The notes beneath the pieces were generated by a model, which saw only the letters and a list, made by a program, of their open reading frames with translations, had not been told where the DNA came from and made no database searches. A program made the position numbers and the translations under genes. 64,000 nucleotides of DNA from Brevibacterium casei CIP 102111 (GTDB lineage: Bacteria; Actinomycetota; Actinomycetes; Actinomycetales; Brevibacteriaceae): NCBI RefSeq assembly GCF_900169275.1, contig NZ_FXZC01000003.1, positions 552,579-616,578 of the forward strand, given 5' to 3'. Positions 56,163-64,000 of the stretch are shown here, piece by piece. Each line of letters begins with the position of its first letter. The first letter of the stretch is position 1.

Positions 56163-57641
56163 TCACTTCTCGAGCTGTCCGCGTCGGCGGGCGAAGAGGA
56201 CTGCGCCTGCACCGGCGAGGATGAGGAGTGCACCTGCTCCGAGTCCGGTGAGTTCGGCACCCGTGCGGGGCATCGAACCGGAGTTGCCTCCGCCGCCTCC
56301 GCCGCCGTTGCCGTTGTCTCCTCCACCTCCGCCGCCAGAGGCGGTGACGACGAACTGTCCGGTGAGCGTCTCCTCACCGCACGTGGCCTCGACCTGGTAC
56401 TTGCCGACGTAGGCTGAGGCATCGTTCGAGAGGCCGTAGGTCTGGACGGCTGCGCGTCCCACCTCGTTGGTCGGAGCAGTCCGATCGTAGAGGAGTTCTC
56501 CGGGCTCGAAGCCCCAGACCTGGAAGCGCACCTCACCGGCAGTGCAGTTGTTCATCGTCATGGTCACGCCTTTGTCGCGGTTGATGAAGTCGACGGCAGG
56601 CAGTCGCTCAGGATCGACCGAGAGGGTGAGGTCGATCGTGTCGCTGCCGTTCGGCGTCACCGTGAACGACCCTTCCTCATACTGGTCGCCACACGAGGCC
56701 ATGACGAGGTATTCGCCGATGAAGCCGTAGCCGTCGTCGACCTCGGGCGGGGTGTAGTTGACTGCCGCAGCGGCGTCCTCACCGGCGACCTGGGTGGTCT
56801 CCCACACCGTGGTGTCGGGGTCGTACATGGTGCTGATGCGGAAGCTCACCTCGGAGTCGACGTTGCAGCCGGTCATCATCAGGTCCACGCCGCCCTTGAG
56901 GAAGTCGTTGAGCTGCTGTGATCCGGGGCTGATGTCGAGAGTCGACGTGTCTGCCGGAGGCTCAGTCTCCCCCTCGCCTTCGATGACGGTGGCGGATGCG
57001 GAGAGCGTCGCGCTCTCCTCACCCCGCTGCACGTCGACGGTGACCGTGACTGTGTCGCCGGGCGAGACGTCCTGGGTGGTGAAGAACGTCCCGGTGAAGG
57101 TGCCGTCCTCCTGGGCCGTCGCGTGGGTTCCGTCGCCGTCGCCCCAGGCGATGGTGTCACCGGCGAGGACTCCCTCGACGAAGAACCGGAGTCCCACGTC
57201 GGGGTTGGTGATGTCGCTGACGGTGACCTCGCCGGAATCGAGGAACAGCGCGGGATTGAGAGGTTCTGCCTCCGGGGATTCAGTGGGAGTGCCGTCGGTG
57301 TCGTCGGTGCCTTCGGTCTCGTCGGTGCCGTCGGTATCGGCTTCACCGGGGGTGGTGGGTCCGGTGGTGCCGTCGACACCGCCTTCTGCCTGTCCCTGCG
57401 TGTCGGCGGTGCCCGAGTCGGTGTCCGTTCCGTCGGCGGCGCCGGCGTCATCGGTGCCCTCCGAGGTGGACGTGCCGTCGGGCTCGTCGGTGGAGCCGTC
57501 GGCATCGGCAGCAGGGTCTGGGGATGGGTCCGTGGTGCTGCTCGCCTGTGCCACGATGTCCGGTGCCGTTGCAGCGGCAGGCATGGCACCCAGGGTGGTG
57601 ACGGCGAGTGCGAGGGTGGTCGCGAGGATGAGCCGTTTCAT
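56163..57641 (-). CDS. Secreted surface protein with LPXTG-like (MPRTG) anchor
   Basis: A 492-residue protein. An N-terminal signal peptide (MKRLILATTLALAVTTLGAM, cut near AAATA) is followed by about 100 residues of Asp/Gly/Thr/Ser-rich spacer, three or four beta-rich segments (such as GLRFFVEGVLAGDTIAWGDG and VTVTVDVQRGEES) with three pairs of Cys (CNVDS, ASCGDQY, NNCTAG, ATCGEET), a glycine-rich hinge, then SMPRTGAEL, a hydrophobic helix and ARRRGQLEK. That order is a sortase anchor, with MPRTG in place of LPxTG. ATG 57641 has GGAAGGA upstream. Likely a cell-wall-linked protein of unknown ligand. Confidence 0.85.
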   Translation of the reverse strand: MKRLILATTLALAVTTLGAMPAAATAPDIVAQASSTTDPSPDPAADADGSTDEPDGTSTSEGTDDAGAADGTDTDSGTADTQGQAEGGVDGTTGPTTPGEADTDGTDETEGTDDTDGTPTESPEAEPLNPALFLDSGEVTVSDITNPDVGLRFFVEGVLAGDTIAWGDGDGTHATAQEDGTFTGTFFTTQDVSPGDTVTVTVDVQRGEESATLSASATVIEGEGETEPPADTSTLDISPGSQQLNDFLKGGVDLMMTGCNVDSEVSFRISTMYDPDTTVWETTQVAGEDAAAAVNYTPPEVDDGYGFIGEYLVMASCGDQYEEGSFTVTPNGSDTIDLTLSVDPERLPAVDFINRDKGVTMTMNNCTAGEVRFQVWGFEPGELLYDRTAPTNEVGRAAVQTYGLSNDASAYVGKYQVEATCGEETLTGQFVVTASGGGGGGDNGNGGGGGGGNSGSMPRTGAELTGLGAGALLILAGAGAVLFARRRGQLEK

Positions 57642-58121
57642 GATCGTCCTTCCAACGGTGTCCGCTCGGCCGGCGGACCTGTTGCTGTGGGTGATCTGGA
57701 CGGTACTCAGGTTGAGCACGACTGGGGAGTTTCGTTCATTGAGTTCATGACGGATCTGTGATGCACATCACGGCCGACCGTTATCACATTGTCACCACAT
57801 CTGTGGTCAAATCTGTGGACAAGATCGCCTGTCAGCTCCTGCCGCGCTCACCGTCGGCGCCGGCCGTGCGTCGATCGGTCCTGGTGAGACTGCCGCCTCG
57901 AGCCGCGTCGGGCACCGCGCTGGGCGATGCCGGTCGAGTGGGTCGGCGTCCGCCGAGGAGATGTCACGATGTTGCGATTGTGCGAAGTCGGCCGATCCAT
58001 CGCCGAATATCGTTACCTGCGGACCGCCCGGGTTCTCCCGCCCCATAGGCAACCGAGCACTCCTTGCGCTGCGGCTGCGGCGACGCGTCGGCCCCGTCAT
58101 CGACGGGACCGACGCTCGATG
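57642..58121. other. 480-bp intergenic region upstream of the surface protein
   Basis: It lies between the start of the surface-protein gene and the stop of the ABC gene at 58122. Its left third (57720-57830) is the least GC-rich part, with a Crp/GlxR-like site, the palindrome CCACATCTGTGG and repeated TGTGG words. An open frame from 57758 to 58048 has no protein-like composition. I see no RNA gene. Confidence 0.6.
57757..57772. promoter_or_regulatory. Crp/GlxR-like binding site
   Basis: TGTGATGCACATCACG fits TGTGA-N6-TCACA at nine of ten fixed positions. It is centred about 124 bp upstream of the surface-protein ATG. cAMP-dependent control by a GlxR/Crp-type factor is an inference from the site alone. 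Confidence 0.55.
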
Positions 58122-60302
58122 CTACTCCGGCTTCGATCGCTCGACCGCGGCGTCGGCGACTCCGGGGCTCTCGACCTCGTCGCCTTCTGTCGCTTCGGCC
58201 CGAGCCACCGTCGCGTCGGCCTCGTCCTCGGCGAGGGCCGCCGCATCGCCGCGGATGCCGGGCTCGGATTCCGCTTCGTCGAGGACCTCGGAGGTGAAGT
58301 GCTCCTCCGCGTCCTCACCGCGGAACTGGGTCATGTAGAGCCGGTGGTAGGCGCCTTCGGCGGCGAGCAGCTCCTCGTGAGTGCCCTGTTCGACGATCGC
58401 GCCGTTCTCCATGACGAGGATCGTGTCAGCATCGCGAATCGTCGAGAGGCGGTGAGCGATGACGAACGAGGTCCTGTCCGTGCGCAGCGCGGCCATCGCC
58501 TGCTGGACGAGGAGTTCGGTGCGCGTGTCGACCGACGAGGTGGCCTCATCGAGGATGAGCAGCGAGGGATCGGCGAGGAAGGCCCGTGCGATCGTGATGA
58601 GCTGACGCTCACCTGCTGACACGCTTCCCCCGTCGGAGTCGATGACCGTGTCATAGCCGTCGGGAAGCTGGCGGACGAAGCGGTCGACCATCGTCGCCTT
58701 CGCCGCCTCGACGACCTCCTCGTCCGTGGCATCGAGCCGCCCGTAGCGGATGTTGTCACGGATCGTTCCCTCGAACAGCCACGCATCCTGGAGGACCATG
58801 CCGACATGCGAGCGCAGATCGGCGCGGGTGAGGTCGCGGATGTCGACGCCGTCGAGGAAGATCGTCCCTCCGGTGAGTTCGTAGAACCGCATGACGAGGT
58901 TGACCAGGGTCGTCTTGCCGGCACCGGTGGGTCCGACGATCGCGATGGTGTGCCCGGGATCGGCGGTGAAGGAGACGTCCTCGATGAGCGGGCTGTCCTC
59001 GGCATAGCGGAAGCTCACGTGTGAGAAGTCGACCTGACCGGGAGTCCGCGGCGGCAGCTGCGCCCTCGCGTCGTCGGGTTCCTCCTCGTCGGCGTCGAGG
59101 AGCTCGAACGTCCGCTCCGCCGAGGCGACGCCGGACTGGAGCATGTTCGCCACCCCGGCCATCTCGGAGATGGGCTGCGAGAACTCCCGGGAGTACTGGA
59201 TGAACGCCGTTGCGTCGCCGAGCGTCATCTGCCCCGAGGCCACGCGCAGACCGCCGGCGACGGCGATGAGGACGTAGCTGAGGTAGGAGACGAACTGCAT
59301 CGAGGGCATGATCATCCCGGAGACGAACTGAGCACCCGACGAGGCACGGTAGAGCTCCTCGTTGCGGCGGTCGAACTCGTCGAGCATGACCTGGTCACGA
59401 CCGAAGGCCCGGACGACGTCGAGTCCTGAGAAGGACTCCTCGACGTGGCCGTTGACCTCGCCGGTGTACTTCCACTGCGCTTTGAACCTCTTCTGCGCCT
59501 GGGTGCCGATGACCCCGGCGATGATCGCCGAGAGCGGAAGCGCGATGAGGGCGAGCAGCGCGAGCTGCCAGGACACGACGAACATCATCACGCCGATGCC
59601 GATGATCGTCAGCGCCGACTGGATGAGCTGGGAGAACGCCTGCTGCAGGGCCTGTTGGATGTTGTCGACGTCGTTCGTCACCCGCGACATCACGTCACCG
59701 CGCTGCCGCGTGTCGAAATACCGCAGCGGCAGACGGTTGATCTTGCGTTCGATGTCCTCACGCAGTCGGTAGATCACGCGCATGACGAGGGCGTTGAGGA
59801 TGTAGCCCTGCGCCCACATGAGCATCGAGGCGACGAGGTACATGAGGAGGACGATGATGATGATCTGGCCGAGCGCGGTGAAGTCGATGCCCTGTCCCGG
59901 CACCACTCCGGCGGTGGCGAGCATGTCCGCGTAGTCGTCGCGGCCCTGCGCACGTGCGCCGGCGATGATGTCCTCGATGTTCGCTCCGGCGGGCAGCTGA
60001 GCGCCGATGACGCCGGAGTAGATGACGTCCATCGCCTTGCCGAGCACCTTGGGGGCGACGACGGTGAGGACGACCGAGCCGATGACAAGGAGGACGACCC
60101 TGACCAGGCCGGCCTTCTCACTGGCCATGAGCCCGAAGAGCCGTTTGACCGAGGGCCAGAAGTGCTTGGGCTTGCGGGCCGGGGTGCCCCCGAACATGTC
60201 TCCGTCGTCGCCGTGGGGAACGTAGTCGTCCTCGGCTTCGGCGGCCACGGCCGCACCGCTCGTCGCGGTGGGTTCGGCGTCGTGCGGGTCCTTCTTCGCC
60301 AT
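58122..60302 (-). CDS. ABC exporter subunit 2 (LmrD-like) with degenerate signature
   Basis: A 726-residue half-transporter. The cytoplasmic N-terminus (about 45 residues) precedes six helices and the ATPase domain (from about 410): Walker A GPTGAGKTT, Walker B LLILDEATSSVD and H-loop IAHRLST are complete, but the signature is VSAGE instead of LSGGQ. A 70-residue acidic tail follows. With the upstream subunit it forms one normal and one degenerate ATP site, as in LmrCD or TM287/288. Probably exports drugs or lipids; substrate unknown. It starts 1 bp after the upstream gene's stop. Confidence 0.9.
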   Translation of the reverse strand: MAKKDPHDAEPTATSGAAVAAEAEDDYVPHGDDGDMFGGTPARKPKHFWPSVKRLFGLMASEKAGLVRVVLLVIGSVVLTVVAPKVLGKAMDVIYSGVIGAQLPAGANIEDIIAGARAQGRDDYADMLATAGVVPGQGIDFTALGQIIIIVLLMYLVASMLMWAQGYILNALVMRVIYRLREDIERKINRLPLRYFDTRQRGDVMSRVTNDVDNIQQALQQAFSQLIQSALTIIGIGVMMFVVSWQLALLALIALPLSAIIAGVIGTQAQKRFKAQWKYTGEVNGHVEESFSGLDVVRAFGRDQVMLDEFDRRNEELYRASSGAQFVSGMIMPSMQFVSYLSYVLIAVAGGLRVASGQMTLGDATAFIQYSREFSQPISEMAGVANMLQSGVASAERTFELLDADEEEPDDARAQLPPRTPGQVDFSHVSFRYAEDSPLIEDVSFTADPGHTIAIVGPTGAGKTTLVNLVMRFYELTGGTIFLDGVDIRDLTRADLRSHVGMVLQDAWLFEGTIRDNIRYGRLDATDEEVVEAAKATMVDRFVRQLPDGYDTVIDSDGGSVSAGERQLITIARAFLADPSLLILDEATSSVDTRTELLVQQAMAALRTDRTSFVIAHRLSTIRDADTILVMENGAIVEQGTHEELLAAEGAYHRLYMTQFRGEDAEEHFTSEVLDEAESEPGIRGDAAALAEDEADATVARAEATEGDEVESPGVADAAVERSKPE

Positions 60303-60303
60303 G

Positions 60304-62046
60304 TCAGTTCACCCCTTCCGCGGTGAGCTGGGATTCGACGATCTCCTGGTAGGTCGCATTGGTCTCGAGGAGTTCGTCGTGGGTGCCGCGGCCGACGATC
60401 TTCCCATCGTCGAGGACGAGGATCTGGTCGGCGTCGCGGATCGTCGAGACCCGCTGGGCGACGACGACGACCGTCGACTCTCCCGTGGTGCGTCCGAGGG
60501 CTTCCCGCAAACGGGCATCGGTGGCGACGTCGAGGGCGGAGAACGAATCGTCGAAGACGTAGACGAGCGGCTTGGCAGCGAGCGCTCGGGCGATGCACAA
60601 CCGCTGACGCTGACCGCCGGAGAAGTTCGTCCCGCCCTGGGAGACGCTCTCCTCGAGCCGGTCGGGCTTCTCGGCGACGAAGTCGGCGGCCTGTGCGGTC
60701 TCGAGCGCCTCCCACAGCTGCGCGTCGTCGGCGAACTCGCTGCCGAAGCGCAGGTTCGAGGCGATCGTGCCGGAGAACAGGTACGGCTTCTGCGGGACGA
60801 GGCCGACGAGCTGAGCGAGCTGCCGGCGGTTGAATGCACTCACGGGCACACCGTCGATGAGCACCTCGCCGGCCTGCGGGTCGATGAGCCGCGGGATGAG
60901 CCCGACGATCGTCGACTTGCCGGATCCGGTCGCCCCGATGATCGCCGTCGTCGTGCCCGGCTGGGCGGTGAAGGTGAGGTCCTCGAGGACCGGAACCTCG
61001 GCGCCGGGATAACCGAAGGTGACGTTGCGGAACTCGAGTTCGCCTCGGCGGGGCAGCTCCGCGACCCCGTCGGGGATGACCATCGACGATTTCGTGTCGA
61101 GGACTTCGCAGATGCGTTCGGCGCACACGACGGCACGCGGGATCATCATCACCATGAACACGCCCATCATCACGGCGACGAGGATCTGGAGGAGGTACTG
61201 GAGGAACGCGGTGAGCGACCCGACCTCCATGACACCCGCGTCGACGCGGTGCCCGCCGAACCAGAGGACGGCTGCGGTGGCGAGGTGGAGGATCATCATG
61301 ATCGCAGGGAACATGAGGACGAAGAGGTTGCCGACCTTGACCGAGGTCTCGGTCAGGGCGCGGTTGGCGTCGGCGTACCGGTCGGCTTCGAACGGCTCGC
61401 GGACGAATGCGCGGATGACCCGGATGCCGCTGATCTGCTCCCGGAGGACTCCGTTGATGTCGTCGACCTGGTCCTGCATGCGCCGGAACAGCGGCATGAG
61501 GAGGACGACGAGGATGCCGACGACGACGAAGAGGACGGGCACCGAGACCCAGACGAGCCACGAGAGCCCCGGGTCCTCACGGAAGGCCATGATGATGCCG
61601 CCGATGCACATGATCGGGGTCGAGACCATGAAGTTGAGCGTCATGAGGACCAGCATCTGCACCTGCTGGACGTCGTTGGTGTTGCGGGTGATGAGGGTGG
61701 CGCTGCCGAACCTCCCGACCTCGAGCGTCGAGAGTTCGTCGACGCGGCTGTAGATCGCACGGCGGATGTCGCGGCCGACTCCCATCGCCGACCGGGCCCC
61801 GAAGTAGATCGCGGTGACCGCGGTGATGACCTGGACGAGGCAGACGATGAGCATCGTCATGCCCGTCGACCAGATGAAGTCGGTGTCGCCCTCGGCCACA
61901 CCTTCGTCGATGATCCGGGCGTTGAGGCTCGGCAGGTAGAGGGCGGCGATCGTCGACGCCAGCTGGAGGACGACGACGAAGACGATGAAGAGCCAGTAGG
62001 ACTTCGCAAATTTCAGGGTCAGGCGCAAGAGGGCCACAGTGGACAT
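60304..62046 (-). CDS. ABC exporter subunit 1 (LmrC-like) with non-catalytic residues
   Basis: A 580-residue half-transporter: six helices, then an ATPase domain with Walker A GATGSGKST and signature FSGGQRQR intact. The catalytic Glu after Walker B is Asp (YVFDDSFSALD) and the H-loop His is Gln (VAQRVST), the same pair of changes as in LmrC. ATG 62046 gives the normal family N-terminus but has no ribosome site; translation may be coupled to a short upstream frame (62102-62019). Partner of the next gene. Confidence 0.9.
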   Translation of the reverse strand: MSTVALLRLTLKFAKSYWLFIVFVVVLQLASTIAALYLPSLNARIIDEGVAEGDTDFIWSTGMTMLIVCLVQVITAVTAIYFGARSAMGVGRDIRRAIYSRVDELSTLEVGRFGSATLITRNTNDVQQVQMLVLMTLNFMVSTPIMCIGGIIMAFREDPGLSWLVWVSVPVLFVVVGILVVLLMPLFRRMQDQVDDINGVLREQISGIRVIRAFVREPFEADRYADANRALTETSVKVGNLFVLMFPAIMMILHLATAAVLWFGGHRVDAGVMEVGSLTAFLQYLLQILVAVMMGVFMVMMIPRAVVCAERICEVLDTKSSMVIPDGVAELPRRGELEFRNVTFGYPGAEVPVLEDLTFTAQPGTTTAIIGATGSGKSTIVGLIPRLIDPQAGEVLIDGVPVSAFNRRQLAQLVGLVPQKPYLFSGTIASNLRFGSEFADDAQLWEALETAQAADFVAEKPDRLEESVSQGGTNFSGGQRQRLCIARALAAKPLVYVFDDSFSALDVATDARLREALGRTTGESTVVVVAQRVSTIRDADQILVLDDGKIVGRGTHDELLETNATYQEIVESQLTAEGVN

Positions 62047-62102
62047 CCTGGGGTTCGTGATTCGAGACTGAACAGTCGAGTGCTGAGAGCGCAACACATC
62101 AT
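62019..62102 (-). CDS. Possible 27-residue Cys-containing leader peptide
   Basis: From ATG 62102 the frame reads MMCCALSTRLFSLESRTPGC then PLWPSCA and a stop at 62019. It has four Cys in 27 residues and overlaps the ABC start (62046) by 28 bp in another frame. AAGGAGGAGG (62123-62114) is the best ribosome site in this gap, lying 11 bases before this ATG and 4 bases before an ATG-TAA start-stop pair (62109-62104). It may couple or regulate ABC translation. Chance is not excluded. Confidence 0.35.
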   Translation of the reverse strand: MMCCALSTRLFSLESRTPGCPLWPSCA

Positions 62103-62238
62103 CTTACATCGATCCTCCTCCTTCGCATGATCCGGATCCGCCGAGCGCCGTGCCCTCAGGACACCAGACGGCACTGACACGAGCCGGGAATCCGCGTGCC
62201 TCCTCGCATTGTCGGTGCACCCCCGTACGCTTGAGGGC

Positions 62239-63396
62239 ATGAGCACAACACTGCAGGACCTCGTCAACCGCGCCGTCTTCCTCTCGACGGAGACGCAGAC
62301 GCATTTCGGCGTCCTCATCGCCGATGCCGCCTGGGAGGTCGACTTCACCGCGGATCCGCATCTCACGTTCACCGACGAGGACGGCGCAGCGCTGCGCACC
62401 CGACCGCATCTCCTCGGATCGGAGTCGACGTCCCAGGGGACATGGCTGTGGGGGTGGGAGAACATCAACGAGTTCCCCGAGGCCGTCGTCGGCCTCTCCC
62501 ACGAGGTGCGGAAGTTCGGAGCCGCAGAGGATCTCAGCGAATTCGTCACCCCGGAACTCGACCTCGACGACGAGCTCGCTCTGCGTCTCACGCTCGCGGC
62601 GAAGGAGGCGACCGGCAAGTGGGCGCACTATCCGGCTGCGGCCGGTGCGGGGACGACGGTCTGGCTGCTCGTCGACGTGCCCGAGCTCGTGCTTCCCGAG
62701 CCCACGGTCAAGGCATCCGTGCGCGCCCTCATGCAGGGGCTGACCCAGACGACGGTCAACGACCATCGCGCCGCCCTCGCAGCGTACGTCGCCAAGCGCG
62801 GCATCCCCACCGCACCGCTGGCAGGTGGCGGCCTGCGACTGCTCTTCGCCGACGGCAGCGCCGACATCAGCTTCGACGAGATGCGACGGATCTCCAACTG
62901 CGAGGTCCACGCCCCCCTCGAGGGAGAAGCCGCGACGCAGTACTCGGAGATCACCGGAATCACGGTGGCGACCGAGGAGCCGACCCCGGCCGCCGCCTCG
63001 CCTGCGGAGACGCCGACTCCCGACCGCGCCGAGGCTCCGGTCGCTGCCGACTCCTCCCCCGAGGCCGACGAGGCAGCCGCTGCGGCGGGCACCACGGGTG
63101 AGGAATCGTCCGCAGGGACTTCGACTCCTGCACGTCCGGAGGAGCCTCGGTCCGACCGTGCCGAAGTGCCGGCTGCAGAGACCCCTGAGCGCTCCGATGT
63201 CCGACCCTCCCCCGCCGAGGCGGCCGCTGCCACGGCCGGAACCGACCGTGGCGCGGAGGCTGAGTCCGAACCCGCCGCTCGCGAGCGGGACACCGCCTCT
63301 GCCGAAGGCGAGGCCGCACCGGCCGACGAGGCCGCGCGCAGCGAGGAGCCCAAGGAGAAGAAGAAGGGGCTGTTCTCCCGCCTGTTCGGCCGCTGA
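62239..63396 (+). CDS. DUF6882-like protein with Ala/Glu-rich tail
   Basis: A 385-residue protein. The N-terminal 215 residues look like the DUF6882 family: LVNRAVFLSTETQTHFGVLI, then LLGSESTSQGTWLWGWENIN. A 150-residue Ala/Pro/Glu/Asp-rich disordered stretch leads to a basic, amphipathic end KEKKKGLFSRLFGR that may touch the membrane. ATG 62239 stands seven bases after TACGCT, so the mRNA is probably leaderless; the longer GTG start at 62209 would contradict this. Function unknown. It is divergent from the ABC pair. Confidence 0.8.
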   Translation: MSTTLQDLVNRAVFLSTETQTHFGVLIADAAWEVDFTADPHLTFTDEDGAALRTRPHLLGSESTSQGTWLWGWENINEFPEAVVGLSHEVRKFGAAEDLSEFVTPELDLDDELALRLTLAAKEATGKWAHYPAAAGAGTTVWLLVDVPELVLPEPTVKASVRALMQGLTQTTVNDHRAALAAYVAKRGIPTAPLAGGGLRLLFADGSADISFDEMRRISNCEVHAPLEGEAATQYSEITGITVATEEPTPAAASPAETPTPDRAEAPVAADSSPEADEAAAAAGTTGEESSAGTSTPARPEEPRSDRAEVPAAETPERSDVRPSPAEAAAATAGTDRGAEAESEPAARERDTASAEGEAAPADEAARSEEPKEKKKGLFSRLFGR

Positions 63397-63464
63397 GTGT
63401 CGCGAACCGTACGGCGCTGTCGGGGTCGGGGCGGCAAGGCGAACCCTGCCGTCTATGGGCACGA

Positions 63465-63873
63465 TCAGCGGTTGATCGGTTCCCGGGGCGACCAGCTGAA
63501 GTCGCGGTCGAAGAGGTAGCGCCTCTCCGAATCGCTGACGAGCGTGAGGTCGAGGCCCTCGCCCGAGAGCCTCAGGTCTCCCGAGCCGGCTTTCACAAAT
63601 GCGAGGCTGATCGTCGTCTCCACGTCTCGGATGAGGCCCTGATCGCCGTTGCGCTTCGGGTAGAGGGACAGCGTCACCGTACTGCCGTCCTCGAGCGAGT
63701 ACATGCCGTCCTGGTAGGTCCCGTCCGTGTACCGGATGGCCGCCCTCGCCCGCCCTGCCACGGCGATCTGCCCGAACGCGACCTGACTGATCTCAGACCC
63801 CGCGAAGGTCCGCTGCCCGACGTCGGTCACGCGGTAGACCCCTGCGATCGCCGACGGCGCGTCGGGTTGGCCC
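63465..63873 (-). pseudogene. Hypothetical gene, 5' end cut off by an IS3-family element
   Basis: The frame is open from the stop at 63465 leftwards in coding sense to the IS border near 63873, and reads DAPSAIAGVYRVTDVGQRTF before continuing as a beta-rich domain (AIRYTDGTYQDGMYSLEDGS; RYLFDRDFSWSPREPINR). The GTG at 63830 could act as a start, but the coding pattern goes on upstream of it. The likely reading is that the 5' part lies beyond the inserted element or is lost. I do not recognise the family; C-terminal part of a secreted or lipoprotein domain is a guess. Confidence 0.55.
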
Positions 63874-64000
63874 TGGGCCGCCCCCGTTGTTAGGTCCGGT
63901 CTCTGTGTGAGTCGTCGGGTTCCATTTCGTGGGTGCAGTGGCGAGCATAGTCGGCCGGGGTGAGGTAGCCCAGCGCCGAGTGGCGTCGCACGGTGTTGTA
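63874..64000 (-). mobile_element. End of an IS3-family insertion sequence
   Basis: Reading into the element on the plus strand, the border is TGGGCCGCCCCCGTTGTTAG, a TG-starting, C-rich end like an IS3-type terminal inverted repeat. The transposase stop is 16 bp inside. The rest of the element is beyond the window, so the other inverted repeat and target duplication cannot be checked. Confidence 0.7.
63890..64000 (-). CDS. IS3-family transposase OrfB, C-terminal 36 residues
   Basis: The frame enters from the right edge: YNTVRRHSALGYLTPADYAR, then HCTHEMEPDDSHRDRT and a TAA stop. The first part is the well-known end of the rve integrase domain of IS3-type OrfB (YN..R.HSALGY.TP..Y). The 5' part lies outside the window. 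Confidence 0.88.
   Translation of the reverse strand, partial: YNTVRRHSALGYLTPADYARHCTHEMEPDDSHRDRT

Noticed and set aside
57758..58048. Possible 96-residue gene in the 57642-58121 gap
   Set aside because: Pro/Arg-rich without hydrophobic core, no ribosome site, and it overlaps the Crp-like site.
60268..62130. Plus-strand open frame of about 620 codons
   Set aside because: Antisense to the ABC subunit 60304-62046; composition typical of a shadow frame.

Overview
The window is chromosomal DNA from a high-GC Gram-positive actinobacterium. The G/C-ending codons, the DUF222/HNH family, DUF3073, a DtxR-type iron box, a GlxR/Crp-type site, the actinobacterial purine gene neighbourhood and the amine- and polyamine-catabolic gene sets all fit a Micrococcales-type organism. 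Brevibacterium or a close relative is my best guess, as an inference. I saw no rRNA, tRNA, CRISPR array or prophage. The only clear mobile DNA is the end of an IS3-family element at the right edge.

Layout. 1-3.8 kb: end of a GNAT acetyltransferase gene, an acidic hypothetical protein and a DUF222/HNH endonuclease. 3.9-7.7 kb: two overlapping genes for an asymmetric ABC exporter-fold heterodimer behind a DtxR/IdeR-like box. 7.7-14.6 kb: an amine-degradation locus with aldehyde dehydrogenase, an amino acid permease broken by one TAG codon, AraC and TetR regulators and a divergent copper amine oxidase. 14.7-20.9 kb: two MFS transporters, a Fpg/Nei glycosylase, a Ser/Gly-rich membrane protein, HutD-like and VOC proteins. 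21-34.7 kb: ATP-grasp protein, TPP riboswitch with tenA, fused dihydroxyacetone kinase, FAD oxidoreductase, DUF418 membrane protein, DMT exporter with LysR, an HTTM-like pair and several unknown proteins.

34.8-45.6 kb is a purine neighbourhood: DUF3073, purM, purF, a small membrane protein, a tandem universal stress protein, then an overlapping minus-strand set (asparaginase, sterol-carrier-like protein, aldehyde dehydrogenase, DMT transporter), and a divergent purD-purC gene fusion. 45.9-54.9 kb is a seven-gene polyamine operon: aldehyde dehydrogenase, YtcJ-like amidohydrolase, four potABCD-type ABC genes and a PuuB-like FAD oxidase. 55-56 kb is purS-purQ without purL. 56.1-63.4 kb holds a surface protein with an LPXTG-like anchor, an LmrCD-like ABC heterodimer preceded by a possible Cys-containing leader peptide, and a DUF6882-like protein. 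The window ends in a gene apparently interrupted by the IS3-family element.

How the parts work together. The amine oxidase and aldehyde dehydrogenases turn primary amines and polyamines into aldehydes and then acids. The Pot-type transporter supplies the polyamines. Five of the purine genes (purM, purF, purD-purC, purS, purQ) cover early steps of IMP synthesis and lie in three separate transcription units. A recurrent promoter design, a TANNNT -10 box 6-7 nt before the start codon, points to leaderless transcripts for at least six genes.
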